Assembly: GCF_021395205.1 (NCBI RefSeq)
Contig: NZ_JAJVCS010000001.1
Span: 124,001 to 188,000 of the forward strand
Direction: 5' to 3'
Source of the DNA: Polynucleobacter sp. IMCC 30228
Lineage (GTDB): Bacteria > Pseudomonadota > Gammaproteobacteria > Burkholderiales > Burkholderiaceae
Length of the DNA stretch: 64,000 nucleotides
Below the pieces are notes generated by a model. The model did not search any database. It worked only from the letters and a program-made list of their open reading frames with translations, and had not been told where the DNA came from. A program made the translations under genes and the position numbers. Positions 29,700 through 38,617 of this stretch are shown in pieces (the first letter of the stretch is position 1; the number at the start of each line of letters is the position of its first letter).

Positions 29700-31547
29700 G
29701 GTACGCAAGACTGCTTGTGAAACCGCTTGCGCATTTGCCTGTGGTAGGGGCAAATAGATTGAACCAACTAGCTTGGCAAGCTGCTCACCTTCAACACGAG
29801 CTTGTGGCGAAGTATCGATCCACAGCGATTTAATTGCAATTTGTCCTAAATAGCGCGCCGCTTGTTCTGCATCCACTTGAGCTTGCGCGCGCCCGGGTAC
29901 CCCGTTACGACCAATATTGGCTCGGCCATCCGTAAGAAAAACAATTGCCGGAGATAAGCCTTGACGTTGGGCATTTTGCGCCAGTTCGGTAGCCATATAA
30001 ATTGCTTCAGCTAATGGGGTACCGCCACCACCTGGCATTTCAGCCAAACTGCGTTTAGCGCGAACTAGCGAACGGGTTGGCGGCAAAATAATTTCTGCAC
30101 CCAAGCCACGAAATGCAATGACAGCTACCTGATCACGCCGAACATAACATTCAGCCAATAAAAGTTCGACTGCGCCCTTGGCTTCAGCTAAGCGATGCAT
30201 TGCTGCGGAACCCGATGCATCAACTGCAAAGACGGTGAGGGTTTGAGTGCGCTCTTGATAACGTCGCACCCGAAAATCGCTCTTAGTAATAAGAATTGTT
30301 TTATGGTTACGAGGTGCTGCCAACAAACTATTTTGTTTTTTTCGCATGGCCTGCCAAGGCGCGGCAGTACGTAAAGTGTCGATTAAAGAAAGTGCTGTGC
30401 CAGCCTGAGGATTGCCAGCAATGGAACCCAGCGGTCGACCACGCAGCCGGCCGATTTTTCTTGCCCCAGCTTTCCCGCCAAAACCCTTTTGATTTTGCAG
30501 CAAAGGGCCCTTTAATAAGACGCTTAATAAATCGGCTGGAATAGCAGCTTTAGCAGCTTCAAGCAGACTCTCCTTGGTTGGCTCTATTTCTTCCTGCTGA
30601 TTTTCTGGTGGTGGCATCTCTGGCGTAGATGCGTTATCAAGCGTATTTTCCGGAGCGGCATTTTGTTCGGGAAGTGTGTCAGCTTCCGCTTCATCGAGGA
30701 TGTCTTCTGCGGGCGCTGGTTCTTCACCCGGCATTTGGGTTGCCCGTGGTGCAATTACCAAGGCTATTGCTTCGCTGAGGTGGCTATCAGCCACCTGCTC
30801 AGCACCTTGCATAGTCGCCAAGTAGCAGGCTGTTTTTGCAGCATAGTGCAAAGCCCGAACTGAATGCACACCTAACTGCATAGCAGTTTCAGTGAGAGCA
30901 AACCATTGCTCATCGGTGAGCATGGTTTGGGCCGAATTCATGTTTTGAGTTTGAGAACAGAATTGCTCGTCCTGCAATTGCTTGCTGGCATCCAATTCAA
31001 AAAGGTTGGCTTCAGTTTCAGCTATATCACGCCAATGAATTTCGTCTAAATTCAGATGAAACGCCAGACGGTCCTGAAGTTTAATATTCGTCCGTTCCTC
31101 AGCTTCACTCCCTTCATCTAGGGCAACGATGCCGAATTGGCAGGGCAATACATAGCTTTGTCCATCTCGCTCTAGGCGCAACTGCCCCTGATCTAATGCC
31201 ATACAGATTCGCGACACGACATGCACATCAACTCGTTCTGCCATGGGCAGCAACAGAATCTGGCCATCGCTATTGGCTAAGATACCGCTTCTGAAGGCGG
31301 GCTTACCTGTGTGTAGAGTTGCCTCTAAGTCGAGTCCACCCAATAAATTTTCATCGCTAATACCCAAAGGAATTCGCCGTAAAGGAGTCCTAAGTCCGGC
31401 ATTGCGTGCCAAGGATTGTAAATAATTAAGCCATTGGTCTCTCACTGGTCCAGCGCGGGCGCGTAAAATAATACCGCCAAAGCCATGGGGATTACTCTGT
31501 AGAATTTGCGCTACTAATCGTGCGCGCAACCAAAGCGCCAGACTCAT
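29688..31547 (-). CDS. bchD: Magnesium chelatase subunit BchD
   Basis: BchD forms the AAA+ ring platform with BchI and links it to BchH for Mg2+ insertion. The 619-aa protein has a degenerate AAA+ N-terminal half (VHVVSRICMALD, IVALDEGS), a linker rich in Glu and Pro (about residues 275-335) and a C-terminal von Willebrand A domain with the MIDAS motif DASGSAAMHR and GGGTPLAEAIY. Its start overlaps the bchI stop by 4 nt. The two are therefore probably made in a fixed ratio, while bchH is expressed from a separate promoter nearby. Confidence 0.95.
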   Translation of the reverse strand: MSLALWLRARLVAQILQSNPHGFGGIILRARAGPVRDQWLNYLQSLARNAGLRTPLRRIPLGISDENLLGGLDLEATLHTGKPAFRSGILANSDGQILLLPMAERVDVHVVSRICMALDQGQLRLERDGQSYVLPCQFGIVALDEGSEAEERTNIKLQDRLAFHLNLDEIHWRDIAETEANLFELDASKQLQDEQFCSQTQNMNSAQTMLTDEQWFALTETAMQLGVHSVRALHYAAKTACYLATMQGAEQVADSHLSEAIALVIAPRATQMPGEEPAPAEDILDEAEADTLPEQNAAPENTLDNASTPEMPPPENQQEEIEPTKESLLEAAKAAIPADLLSVLLKGPLLQNQKGFGGKAGARKIGRLRGRPLGSIAGNPQAGTALSLIDTLRTAAPWQAMRKKQNSLLAAPRNHKTILITKSDFRVRRYQERTQTLTVFAVDASGSAAMHRLAEAKGAVELLLAECYVRRDQVAVIAFRGLGAEIILPPTRSLVRAKRSLAEMPGGGGTPLAEAIYMATELAQNAQRQGLSPAIVFLTDGRANIGRNGVPGRAQAQVDAEQAARYLGQIAIKSLWIDTSPQARVEGEQLAKLVGSIYLPLPQANAQAVSQAVLRTLQQ

Positions 31548-32620
31548 GCAGGAAATACTTCGGCTAAGGCGCGTTTAATCCGAATTGCTGAACTAGCATC
31601 ATCTAATGGGTTGCGCCTTAAGCGATGTTGTAAAGCAGGCACCGCAATGGCTTTGAGATCGTCTAGGGTGACGGTATTTTTTCCATTTAAAGCCGCAACA
31701 GCGCGTGCGGCGCGCAGCAAGGTAAGCTCTCCGCGTAAACCATCTGTACCAAGATGACTACATAAAGTTGCAGCCTGCTCTAATAATTTATCGCTCACCT
31801 TCACCAGGGGTAATTTCTTACGCGCCAACTCAAGTGATTTACGAAGAACATCTTCCTGTTCTTGCCATTCTGCAAGAAAAGTAACTGCATTACGCTCAAA
31901 TGCATCGCGGCGCTTAATAATTGTGACTCGGTCTTGCATATTGGTTGGTGTTTTTACCTCTACTGCCAAGCCAAAGCGATCAAGTAGTTGGGGTCTTAGC
32001 TCACCCTCCTCTGGATTGCCACTGCCGACCAAGACAAATTTAGCTGGATGGCGAATACTTAAGCCTTCACGCTCAACGACATTTTCACCTGAGGCAGCTA
32101 CGTCGATGAGTAAATCAACTAAATGATCGTCGAGCAAATTGACTTCATCAATATACAGAAAGCCACGATTAGCGCGCGCTAATAAGCCTGGATCAAATGC
32201 CTTTTCTCCTAGAGTCAAGGCTTTTTCAATATCTAAGGCACCTACTACCCGATCCTCTGTCGCTCCCAAGGGTAAATCAACCACAGGTACAAGACGTTTA
32301 ATGGTTTTTAATTGGACTGGCTTACTTTTTTTTCCTGCAATAACTTGGCTCGCGTTAAACGCACTCAGCCTAGCCCGCAAGCCATCACAATAAAAACAGA
32401 GTCCTGCAGGTGCCTTGGGATCACAACCATAGGGGCAATCAGCAACGGCATTCATTGGCGGCAATAGAGCAGCCAATGCTCTTACGGCAGTTGATTTTCC
32501 AGTGCCGCGATCACCCATGACCAAAACACCACCAATCGTCGGCTCAAGAGCGGCGACCAAAATAGCGCGCTTCATATCCTCTTGCCCAACGATTGCAGAA
32601 AACGGATAGTACCGCGCCAT
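31544..32620 (-). CDS. bchI: Magnesium chelatase ATPase subunit BchI
   Basis: BchI is the AAA+ motor of magnesium chelatase. The 358-aa protein begins [20 protein letters not shown], then Walker A GDRGTGKS (36-43), Walker [12 protein letters not shown], sensor segment [21 protein letters not shown] and arginine-finger region. AGGAGAAGT precedes the ATG. The 64-nt region upstream is shared with a divergent alpha/beta hydrolase gene and contains no PpsR-type motif, unlike bchH. Confidence 0.97.
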   Translation of the reverse strand: MARYYPFSAIVGQEDMKRAILVAALEPTIGGVLVMGDRGTGKSTAVRALAALLPPMNAVADCPYGCDPKAPAGLCFYCDGLRARLSAFNASQVIAGKKSKPVQLKTIKRLVPVVDLPLGATEDRVVGALDIEKALTLGEKAFDPGLLARANRGFLYIDEVNLLDDHLVDLLIDVAASGENVVEREGLSIRHPAKFVLVGSGNPEEGELRPQLLDRFGLAVEVKTPTNMQDRVTIIKRRDAFERNAVTFLAEWQEQEDVLRKSLELARKKLPLVKVSDKLLEQAATLCSHLGTDGLRGELTLLRAARAVAALNGKNTVTLDDLKAIAVPALQHRLRRNPLDDASSAIRIKRALAEVFPA

Positions 32621-32684
32621 ACTACTTCTCCTAAAAATAAATATTATGCCGTGGGTTAGGGGTGGGGTACATTAAAATTCACCC

Positions 32685-33641
32685 ATGAAGCAGAATCAGT
32701 TTAAATCAGTTATGTTGTGGCTTGTTGGGGTTTGTGCGTTTCTGCTATGCGTGATTCTAATTTGGGCATGGGCCCCCGATAAAAACCGCGCTGACTTAGA
32801 AAAAATCTATGCTACCGCACCCAGTGCTTTTATTGAGGTGCTGAATATGCGCGTGCATTACCGTGATGTTGGGCCGCCCGCCTCAATCAAAAGAAAACCA
32901 CAAACCTTAATCTTTTTGCATGGCTTTGGCTCAAGTTTACAAACTTGGGATGCATGGGTCGCTGCCCTCGCGCAAGATTATCGGGTAGTAAGTCTCGATT
33001 TACCTGGCTTTGGCCTCACTGGTGCAAACCCCAGCGCAAACTACTCCGATGCATTTGTGCTGCAATTTTTAGGCGCTTTTGCAGATCAACTCGGAATTCA
33101 AAGTGCAGTCTGGATTGGAAACTCAATGGGTGGTCGCTATGCCTGGGAAATGGCCGTAGCGCAGCCTCAGCGTGTAGATAAATTGGTATTAATTTCGCCT
33201 GATGGTTTTGCCAGTAAGGGCTTTCAATATGGTCAGAAGCCGAGCATTTCGCCCTTGCTGCATGTCATGCGCTTTTTTTTACCGCAAGCTATTTTAGAAA
33301 TGAATTTAAAACCTGCTTATGCTAATCCTGCCATCATGGATGAAGCGCTAGCTCAACGTTATTATGATTTAATGCTGGCGCCCGGTGTACGCGCAAGTCT
33401 GCTCGAAATCATGCGACAACATGTCTTACAAGACCCCCGCCCACTATTAGGGCAAATTCAAGCACCTACTTTATTACTCTGGGGTGAGCGCGATGGCTTT
33501 ATTCCGATTCGCAATGCACAAGATTATTTACAGTTGATGCCCAAGGCCAAATTAGTACCTTTGCCCAACATTGGTCATATTCCCCAAGAAGAACAGCCTC
33601 AAGAAGGCCTTAAGGCACTCTGGCAGTTTTTAAAATCATAA
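32685..33641 (+). CDS. Membrane-anchored alpha/beta hydrolase of unknown substrate
   Basis: A 318-aa protein with one N-terminal membrane span (about residues 9-29) and an alpha/beta hydrolase domain: oxyanion region FLHGFGSSLQTWD, nucleophile elbow WIGNSMGGRYA, acid loop LLWGERDGFIP and catalytic NIGHIPQEE. The fold and triad are clear, but the substrate is not. It lies between bchI (divergent) and bchH (convergent), inside the photosynthesis cluster, so a role in pigment or lipid metabolism is possible but unproven. It is distinct from bchO at 28833. Confidence 0.85.
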   Translation: MKQNQFKSVMLWLVGVCAFLLCVILIWAWAPDKNRADLEKIYATAPSAFIEVLNMRVHYRDVGPPASIKRKPQTLIFLHGFGSSLQTWDAWVAALAQDYRVVSLDLPGFGLTGANPSANYSDAFVLQFLGAFADQLGIQSAVWIGNSMGGRYAWEMAVAQPQRVDKLVLISPDGFASKGFQYGQKPSISPLLHVMRFFLPQAILEMNLKPAYANPAIMDEALAQRYYDLMLAPGVRASLLEIMRQHVLQDPRPLLGQIQAPTLLLWGERDGFIPIRNAQDYLQLMPKAKLVPLPNIGHIPQEEQPQEGLKALWQFLKS

Positions 33642-33660
33642 AGTGTATTTATGCTTCTTT

Positions 33661-36600
33661 TTAAGCGGCTACTTTAATCCCACTGACGTGTACACCTTCC
33701 AGCCGATCTTCTAATTCATCATTAGCCTCTTGCATTGCTGACAACATGGCTGAATCGGGTTGCCAATAATTGCGCTGGGAAGCTTCAGTCAAGCGATTTG
33801 CTAAGCGTGCAGCTGCTGTCGGATTGAGTTTAGCCAAACGTTCGCGCATATCGGGGTCTAGCATAAATGTTTCCGTTAATTGCTTATAAACCCAAGGCTG
33901 TACTTGACCTGTAGTTGCCGACCAACCCATAGTATTAGTGATATGCACTTCAATTTGCCGGACACCCTCATAGCCATGTTGCAACATACCCTCATACCAT
34001 TTTGGATTGAGCATCCGCGTGCGGGTTTCAAGAGTTACCTGCTCGGAGAGCGAGCGCACGGTTCCATCGCCTTTGGTTTGGTCACCAATATAAACTGGCA
34101 CATCTGTACCGCCCTTAGCACGCTTAACCGCTCGCGTAATACCGCCTAAGGTGTCAAAATAATTATCAATCGTGGTCACTCCAAGCTCCATCGAATCGAG
34201 ATTCTGATAAGTCATTTCAACATTAGCCAAAACGCTTTTTAGCAGCGCACTATTTTGAATTGGCTTACCTGCTCGACCAAAGGCAAATCCTTTGCGCCTA
34301 GTGTAAGTTTCAGCTAACTCATCTTCTTCTGCCCAGACACTGTTTTCCACCATATTGCTAACATTAGCGCCATAGGCACCATCGGCATTGCCGTAGACTC
34401 TTAAAGCCGCGGTTTCCAAATCACAACCATGTTCGGTTTGATAGGCCAAAGCGTGTTTGCGAATAAAATTTTGCTCTAGGGGCTCAGCAGCACTTGCTGC
34501 CATAAAGGCAGCCTCGGCTAATAATTTAATTTGTAATGGTAGTAAGTCGCGGAAAATACCCGAGAGTGTAATCACTACATCAATGCGCGGTCGACCTAAT
34601 TCTGCCAGCGGAATTAACTGTGCACCCGCAAGCCGGCCATAACTATCAAAGCGTGGTAAGGCTCCCATTAGAGCTAGGGCTTGGCCAATTTGGCCGCCCT
34701 CCGATTTTAAATTATCACTACCCCATAAAACCATGGCAATCGATTCTGGTATTGCATTGCCATCAGCAATAAATTTTTGCACGATTTTTTCAGCTTGCTT
34801 AGCACCATCTTTAACTGCAAAAATACTGGGAATGCGAAAAGGATCGAAGCCATGTAGATTGCGCCCAGTGGGTAAGACTTCAGGATTACGCATCACATCA
34901 CCGCCTGCTGCAGGCCGAATAAAATGACCATCGAGGGCATCGAGCATGCCAGTAACTTCGGTCTCTTGTGACATGAGCAGATTGGCGCGAATCATTTTTG
35001 CGAATAAATCTTCAAGCGTCTCTAGCGAACCAAGTTGAAGTAAGTCGGGGTACTGACCTACTACCTCACTAGGATTTTTTCCATCAAGTAATGCCTGCAC
35101 CACTGCATCAGCGATGGGATGATCTAAAGCCACATCTGCCATGGCTTTTAATAAACCAAAACGTTCAGCCAAGGGCGGAACAGCGCCAACAATATGCAAG
35201 CCATGCGGTATCAAGGTGTATTCAAACTTTATTAAATCAGAATAGAGCTTACTGACCACCTGTTCTAGAGCCCGTTGATCTGCAAGGTTCCATAAGGGCT
35301 CAGCGGCACATAAATCAATTGCAGCAGCTTGTGCCTGAATTAAAATTGCTAGTTCATGGCTTTCGTGTTCTGCTTCGGGCTCCAGACTTCGCCAGCGTTC
35401 AATAGAGGCTTTTAAATCAGCTAAACCTGCGTAAAGCCCAGCTTGCATTACTGGCGGCGTTAAATAACTTACTAGGGTTGCGCCTGAACGGCGTTTTGCA
35501 ATCGCGCCTTCGGATGGATTATTAGAAGCGTAAAGATAAATATTGGGTAGGTCGTTGATCAGGCGATCTGGCCAGCAAGCGCCGCTCATCCCCGTTTGTT
35601 TGCCTGGCATAAACTCAAGGGCACCATGCGTGCCGAAATGGACCACAGCATTTGCCGCAAAATCTTCTCTTAGGTAGCGATAGAAAGCCGAGAAGGCATG
35701 GGTAGGAGCAAAGCCGTGCTCAAACAATAGACGCATCGGATCGCCTTCATAGCCGAAGGCAGGCTGTACTGCCAACAAAATATTACCAAATTGCTTACCT
35801 AATACAAAAATAGAACTACCGTTACTTAATTGTTTACCAGGTGCTGGGCCCCACTGCGCTTCAATTTCTTTTAACCAGCGCTCGCGTTTAACGTGATCAT
35901 CGGTGGCAATTAAAGTATGGACATTTGCATCGGCTCCATATTGCTGGGCATTGCCTTTTAGTAATTGCGTGCGTAATTCATCAGTAGTAGCAGGTACCTC
36001 TACGGTGAAGCCTCTGGCCTTCATTCCTAACAACAAATTATGCACTGACTCAAATACGCTTAAATAGGCAGCACTACCAATATTGCCTGCATTCGGTGGA
36101 AAATTAAACAAGACAATCGCTACTTTGCGTTGGGCGCGCTCTGAGCGACGCAAATCAACTAACTTTGCTACCCGAGCAGCTAACATGCCGACTCGCTCAA
36201 TACAGGTAAACATATCTTGAGGATGATGCTCCTCGTTAAAGGTGCACTCTTTATGGCAACCATGGCAAGTTTTGCCGGCCGCACCAGGTCTGCCACCGTA
36301 TACCATTGGCACAGTTGCACCATCGAGCTCTGGAATAGCAACCATAATGGTGCTCTCAACTGGTAACAGACCTCGATCAGACCCACCCCATTGCTCTAAG
36401 TTTTGAAACTCCACTGGATGGGCGGCAATATAAGGCACATTTAATTTTGCTAAAACTTCTTCAGCTGCTTTGGCATCGTTGTATGCAGGACCACCAACCA
36501 ATGAGAAGCCCGTCAACGAAATCAGTGCATCAATACTTGCTGCGCCATTTTGTGTAAAAAAAGCATCAATCGCTGGGCGCGAATCCAATCCGGATGAAAA

Positions 36601-37482
36601 AGCTGGAACCACTTGCAAACCTTGAGCTTCCAAAGCAGCAATGACGGGATCGTAATGGCCACTATTGCCTGAAACTAAATAGGAGCGCAAGAGCAAGATA
36701 CCCACTTTGCCACGGGCCTTCGTTTGGGGCACGACTATGGGTAAGTCTTGTAAATTCTCACTTAGACGGACCTTCATGCGGGGGTGATAAACCCCTAGAT
36801 CGGGGTAAGCTACCGGATCAATGGCTTTTGCGCTCTCGCGTAAACTAGCCCGCGCTCCTGCCGCATAACGATTGATCAAATAGCTCATTAAATTAAATAG
36901 GTTTTCTTGTGAGCCGCCTAACCAATATTGCAAAGACAGAAAATAAGCCCGCAGATCCTGCGCCGTGCCCGGCACAAAACGCAATACTTGGGGAATTAAC
37001 CGCAACATTTTCATTTGTTTTGCCCCAGCGCTCGAGCCCCCTTGGCTCTTGCCATCCTTGCTTTTACTGGTTGGGCGCAATTTTTTCATTAAGGCCATTA
37101 AAGGGCTGGCCGGTAAACTCATGTCAAGCTTACTTAAACGCGTTAGCTTAGTAACCTCTCCCGCCGACATTGCGCATAGCATTGCGTCGCAATGATCCCG
37201 TCGGGTGCGTAAGTTTTCGACGATGGGTAAATAATGATCTTCAAGAAACAGCATCGTGACAATCACAATATCGCCTTCTGCAATATCGTTTTTGCACTCA
37301 TTTAATAATTGATCGCTAGTGGCATATTCACTAGCAGAGTGAATTTTTAAAGAGAATCCAGGAATTGTTTTTTGTAGATCTCGCTCAGCACGACGCGCAG
37401 CACTATTTAAGTGCGTGTCCATGGTAATTAAAACCATGTTCATTGACTTTTTTTGAGTGCGCACAGCTGCTAGCTCGGCCAT
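33661..37482 (-). CDS. bchH: Magnesium chelatase, porphyrin-binding subunit BchH
   Basis: BchH binds protoporphyrin IX and is the catalytic subunit of magnesium chelatase. The 1273-aa length is right for the family. Recognisable stretches are MVLITMDTHLNSAARRAERDL at the N terminus, VVHFGTHGALEFMPGKQTGMS in the CobN-like core, GRNLHGFDPFRIPS and NTMGWSATTGQVQPWVY near the C terminus. GGGAG precedes the ATG. Unlike most proteobacterial clusters, bchH lies far from bchB-bchL, alone and divergent from a PpaA/AerR-like gene, with a perfect PpsR motif between them. Confidence 0.98.
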   Translation of the reverse strand: MAELAAVRTQKKSMNMVLITMDTHLNSAARRAERDLQKTIPGFSLKIHSASEYATSDQLLNECKNDIAEGDIVIVTMLFLEDHYLPIVENLRTRRDHCDAMLCAMSAGEVTKLTRLSKLDMSLPASPLMALMKKLRPTSKSKDGKSQGGSSAGAKQMKMLRLIPQVLRFVPGTAQDLRAYFLSLQYWLGGSQENLFNLMSYLINRYAAGARASLRESAKAIDPVAYPDLGVYHPRMKVRLSENLQDLPIVVPQTKARGKVGILLLRSYLVSGNSGHYDPVIAALEAQGLQVVPAFSSGLDSRPAIDAFFTQNGAASIDALISLTGFSLVGGPAYNDAKAAEEVLAKLNVPYIAAHPVEFQNLEQWGGSDRGLLPVESTIMVAIPELDGATVPMVYGGRPGAAGKTCHGCHKECTFNEEHHPQDMFTCIERVGMLAARVAKLVDLRRSERAQRKVAIVLFNFPPNAGNIGSAAYLSVFESVHNLLLGMKARGFTVEVPATTDELRTQLLKGNAQQYGADANVHTLIATDDHVKRERWLKEIEAQWGPAPGKQLSNGSSIFVLGKQFGNILLAVQPAFGYEGDPMRLLFEHGFAPTHAFSAFYRYLREDFAANAVVHFGTHGALEFMPGKQTGMSGACWPDRLINDLPNIYLYASNNPSEGAIAKRRSGATLVSYLTPPVMQAGLYAGLADLKASIERWRSLEPEAEHESHELAILIQAQAAAIDLCAAEPLWNLADQRALEQVVSKLYSDLIKFEYTLIPHGLHIVGAVPPLAERFGLLKAMADVALDHPIADAVVQALLDGKNPSEVVGQYPDLLQLGSLETLEDLFAKMIRANLLMSQETEVTGMLDALDGHFIRPAAGGDVMRNPEVLPTGRNLHGFDPFRIPSIFAVKDGAKQAEKIVQKFIADGNAIPESIAMVLWGSDNLKSEGGQIGQALALMGALPRFDSYGRLAGAQLIPLAELGRPRIDVVITLSGIFRDLLPLQIKLLAEAAFMAASAAEPLEQNFIRKHALAYQTEHGCDLETAALRVYGNADGAYGANVSNMVENSVWAEEDELAETYTRRKGFAFGRAGKPIQNSALLKSVLANVEMTYQNLDSMELGVTTIDNYFDTLGGITRAVKRAKGGTDVPVYIGDQTKGDGTVRSLSEQVTLETRTRMLNPKWYEGMLQHGYEGVRQIEVHITNTMGWSATTGQVQPWVYKQLTETFMLDPDMRERLAKLNPTAAARLANRLTEASQRNYWQPDSAMLSAMQEANDELEDRLEGVHVSGIKVAA

Positions 37483-37522
37483 TTAATCTCCCAACACCCA
37501 TTTTTAATAAAAACAAATAAAG

Positions 37523-37540
37523 TGTCAATTAAATTTTACA
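37523..37540. promoter_or_regulatory. Perfect PpsR/CrtJ-type operator between bchH and the second ppaA-like gene
   Basis: TGTCAATTAAATTTTACA matches TGT-N12-ACA exactly. Read on the minus strand it includes TTGACA, a consensus -35 element directed at bchH, followed 16 nt later by TAAAAA as a weak -10 candidate. The motif lies 41-58 nt upstream of the bchH ATG. Repressor binding would cover the promoter, so Mg-chelatase H is probably under the same PpsR control as bchF and bchC. Confidence 0.75.
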
Positions 37541-37569
37541 TAACCTAGGGTAAAAACTTAATTACAAAC

Positions 37570-37583
37570 AAGGGTATACCCTT
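37570..37583. repeat. 14-bp perfect palindrome AAGGGTATACCCTT upstream of the second ppaA-like gene
   Basis: A perfect palindrome 88-101 nt before the ATG of the 37671 gene, in the 188-nt bchH divergent region. A CCTAGGGTA stretch lies 20 nt to its left. Comparable GGTA/TACC elements with CTAG flanks sit at 9688-9707 near the other ppaA-like gene. This could be a binding site for an unidentified regulator. The function is unknown. Confidence 0.4.
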
Positions 37584-37670
37584 AAAAGTAAATCGGGATT
37601 TCCCAATTCTCTGCGTAGATTTAGATTACTGAGAGTGATTTAACACAATCGTTGCTAATTTTTTTAAGGA

Positions 37671-38609
37671 ATGACGTTTTTAGTGAAGCTATCAAAAGCG
37701 GTTGATCTCTCGTGTGATGATGGTGCGGTTACAGGTGAAGCCAACTTGATAGCCCTTAATTCACCTCGCCTCTCGGTTTGGCCTGAGCCGGTGCCAATCG
37801 ATTCTGGCCCAAATGAACACTTGGGATGGCTAGTACGCACAATTGAAAAATCGATCATTCCACGACTGCTCTCGGCTCATCTGCATGCTGAGAGTGAAAT
37901 TGAAGCCGAACAATTTTTATCCAACTCAACTGAAGATCCAGAAAAAATCGCCACTTTAGCTGGCTTAGTGCTAGCCGATGAAAGTTCAGTTGCAGGTAGT
38001 TATGTTAGCGAGTTACATGCCAGCGGCATTCCTTTAGATGAAATCTATTTGCGCTTATTGGCCCCAGTTGCGCGACGTTTAGGGGAAATGTGGGATAGCG
38101 ACGAGTGCACCTTCCACCAAGTGACCGTCGGTTTATGGCGCCTGAAACAACTGATGTATGACCTTAGTCCGCTATTTCAAGAGTTTGCCCGTTCCAATAC
38201 CTTAGGTGCTCGCGCCATTCTAATTCCAATGCCGGGCTCGCAACACACCATGGGTTTATTTATGGTTTCTGAATTTTTCCGCCGTGCTGGCTGGAAAGTA
38301 TGGGGCGAATGGGCGAACTCGGAAGCAGAGATTATGACGGTCATTCAAGCAGAATGGTTTGATTTAATCGGCATTTCAGTCAGCATCCAAGATCAGTTCG
38401 ATGCCTTAGCGGTCTTTATTAAAGCCATTCGAACTTACTCAAAGAATCCTAAAATCGGCATTATGGTGGGTGGGCCTATTTTTGTTGCACACCCTGAACT
38501 CATTGCGCAGGTTGGTGCCGATATTACCGGAGTCGATGCTGAACAAGCTCTCGAACAGGCCGAGATTTTGCTGACAAAAATTCATGGTCGGCACCCCAGC
38601 TCACTCTAG
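37671..38609 (+). CDS. Second PpaA/AerR-like cobalamin-binding-domain regulator
   Basis: A 312-aa protein with the same architecture as the regulator next to ppsR: a helical cap followed by a B12-binding Rossmann domain. The cap has GIPLDEIYLRLLAPVARRLG and WDSDECTFHQVTVG, retaining Trp, Glu and His. The Rossmann domain has MPGSQHTMG, whose His is the likely lower cobalt ligand, and GIMVGGPIF. It looks the better preserved cobalamin binder of the two copies. The ATG has AAGGA directly against it, so the GTG at 37683 may be the real start. It is divergent from bchH and is the last gene of the cluster on this side. Confidence 0.82.
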   Translation: MTFLVKLSKAVDLSCDDGAVTGEANLIALNSPRLSVWPEPVPIDSGPNEHLGWLVRTIEKSIIPRLLSAHLHAESEIEAEQFLSNSTEDPEKIATLAGLVLADESSVAGSYVSELHASGIPLDEIYLRLLAPVARRLGEMWDSDECTFHQVTVGLWRLKQLMYDLSPLFQEFARSNTLGARAILIPMPGSQHTMGLFMVSEFFRRAGWKVWGEWANSEAEIMTVIQAEWFDLIGISVSIQDQFDALAVFIKAIRTYSKNPKIGIMVGGPIFVAHPELIAQVGADITGVDAEQALEQAEILLTKIHGRHPSSL

Positions 38610-38617
38610 CGCGAAGA

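Noticed and set aside
32685..33641. Alpha/beta hydrolase as the bchO of this cluster
   Set aside because: The gene at 28833-29699 fits BchO better. This one has a membrane anchor and a different motif set.
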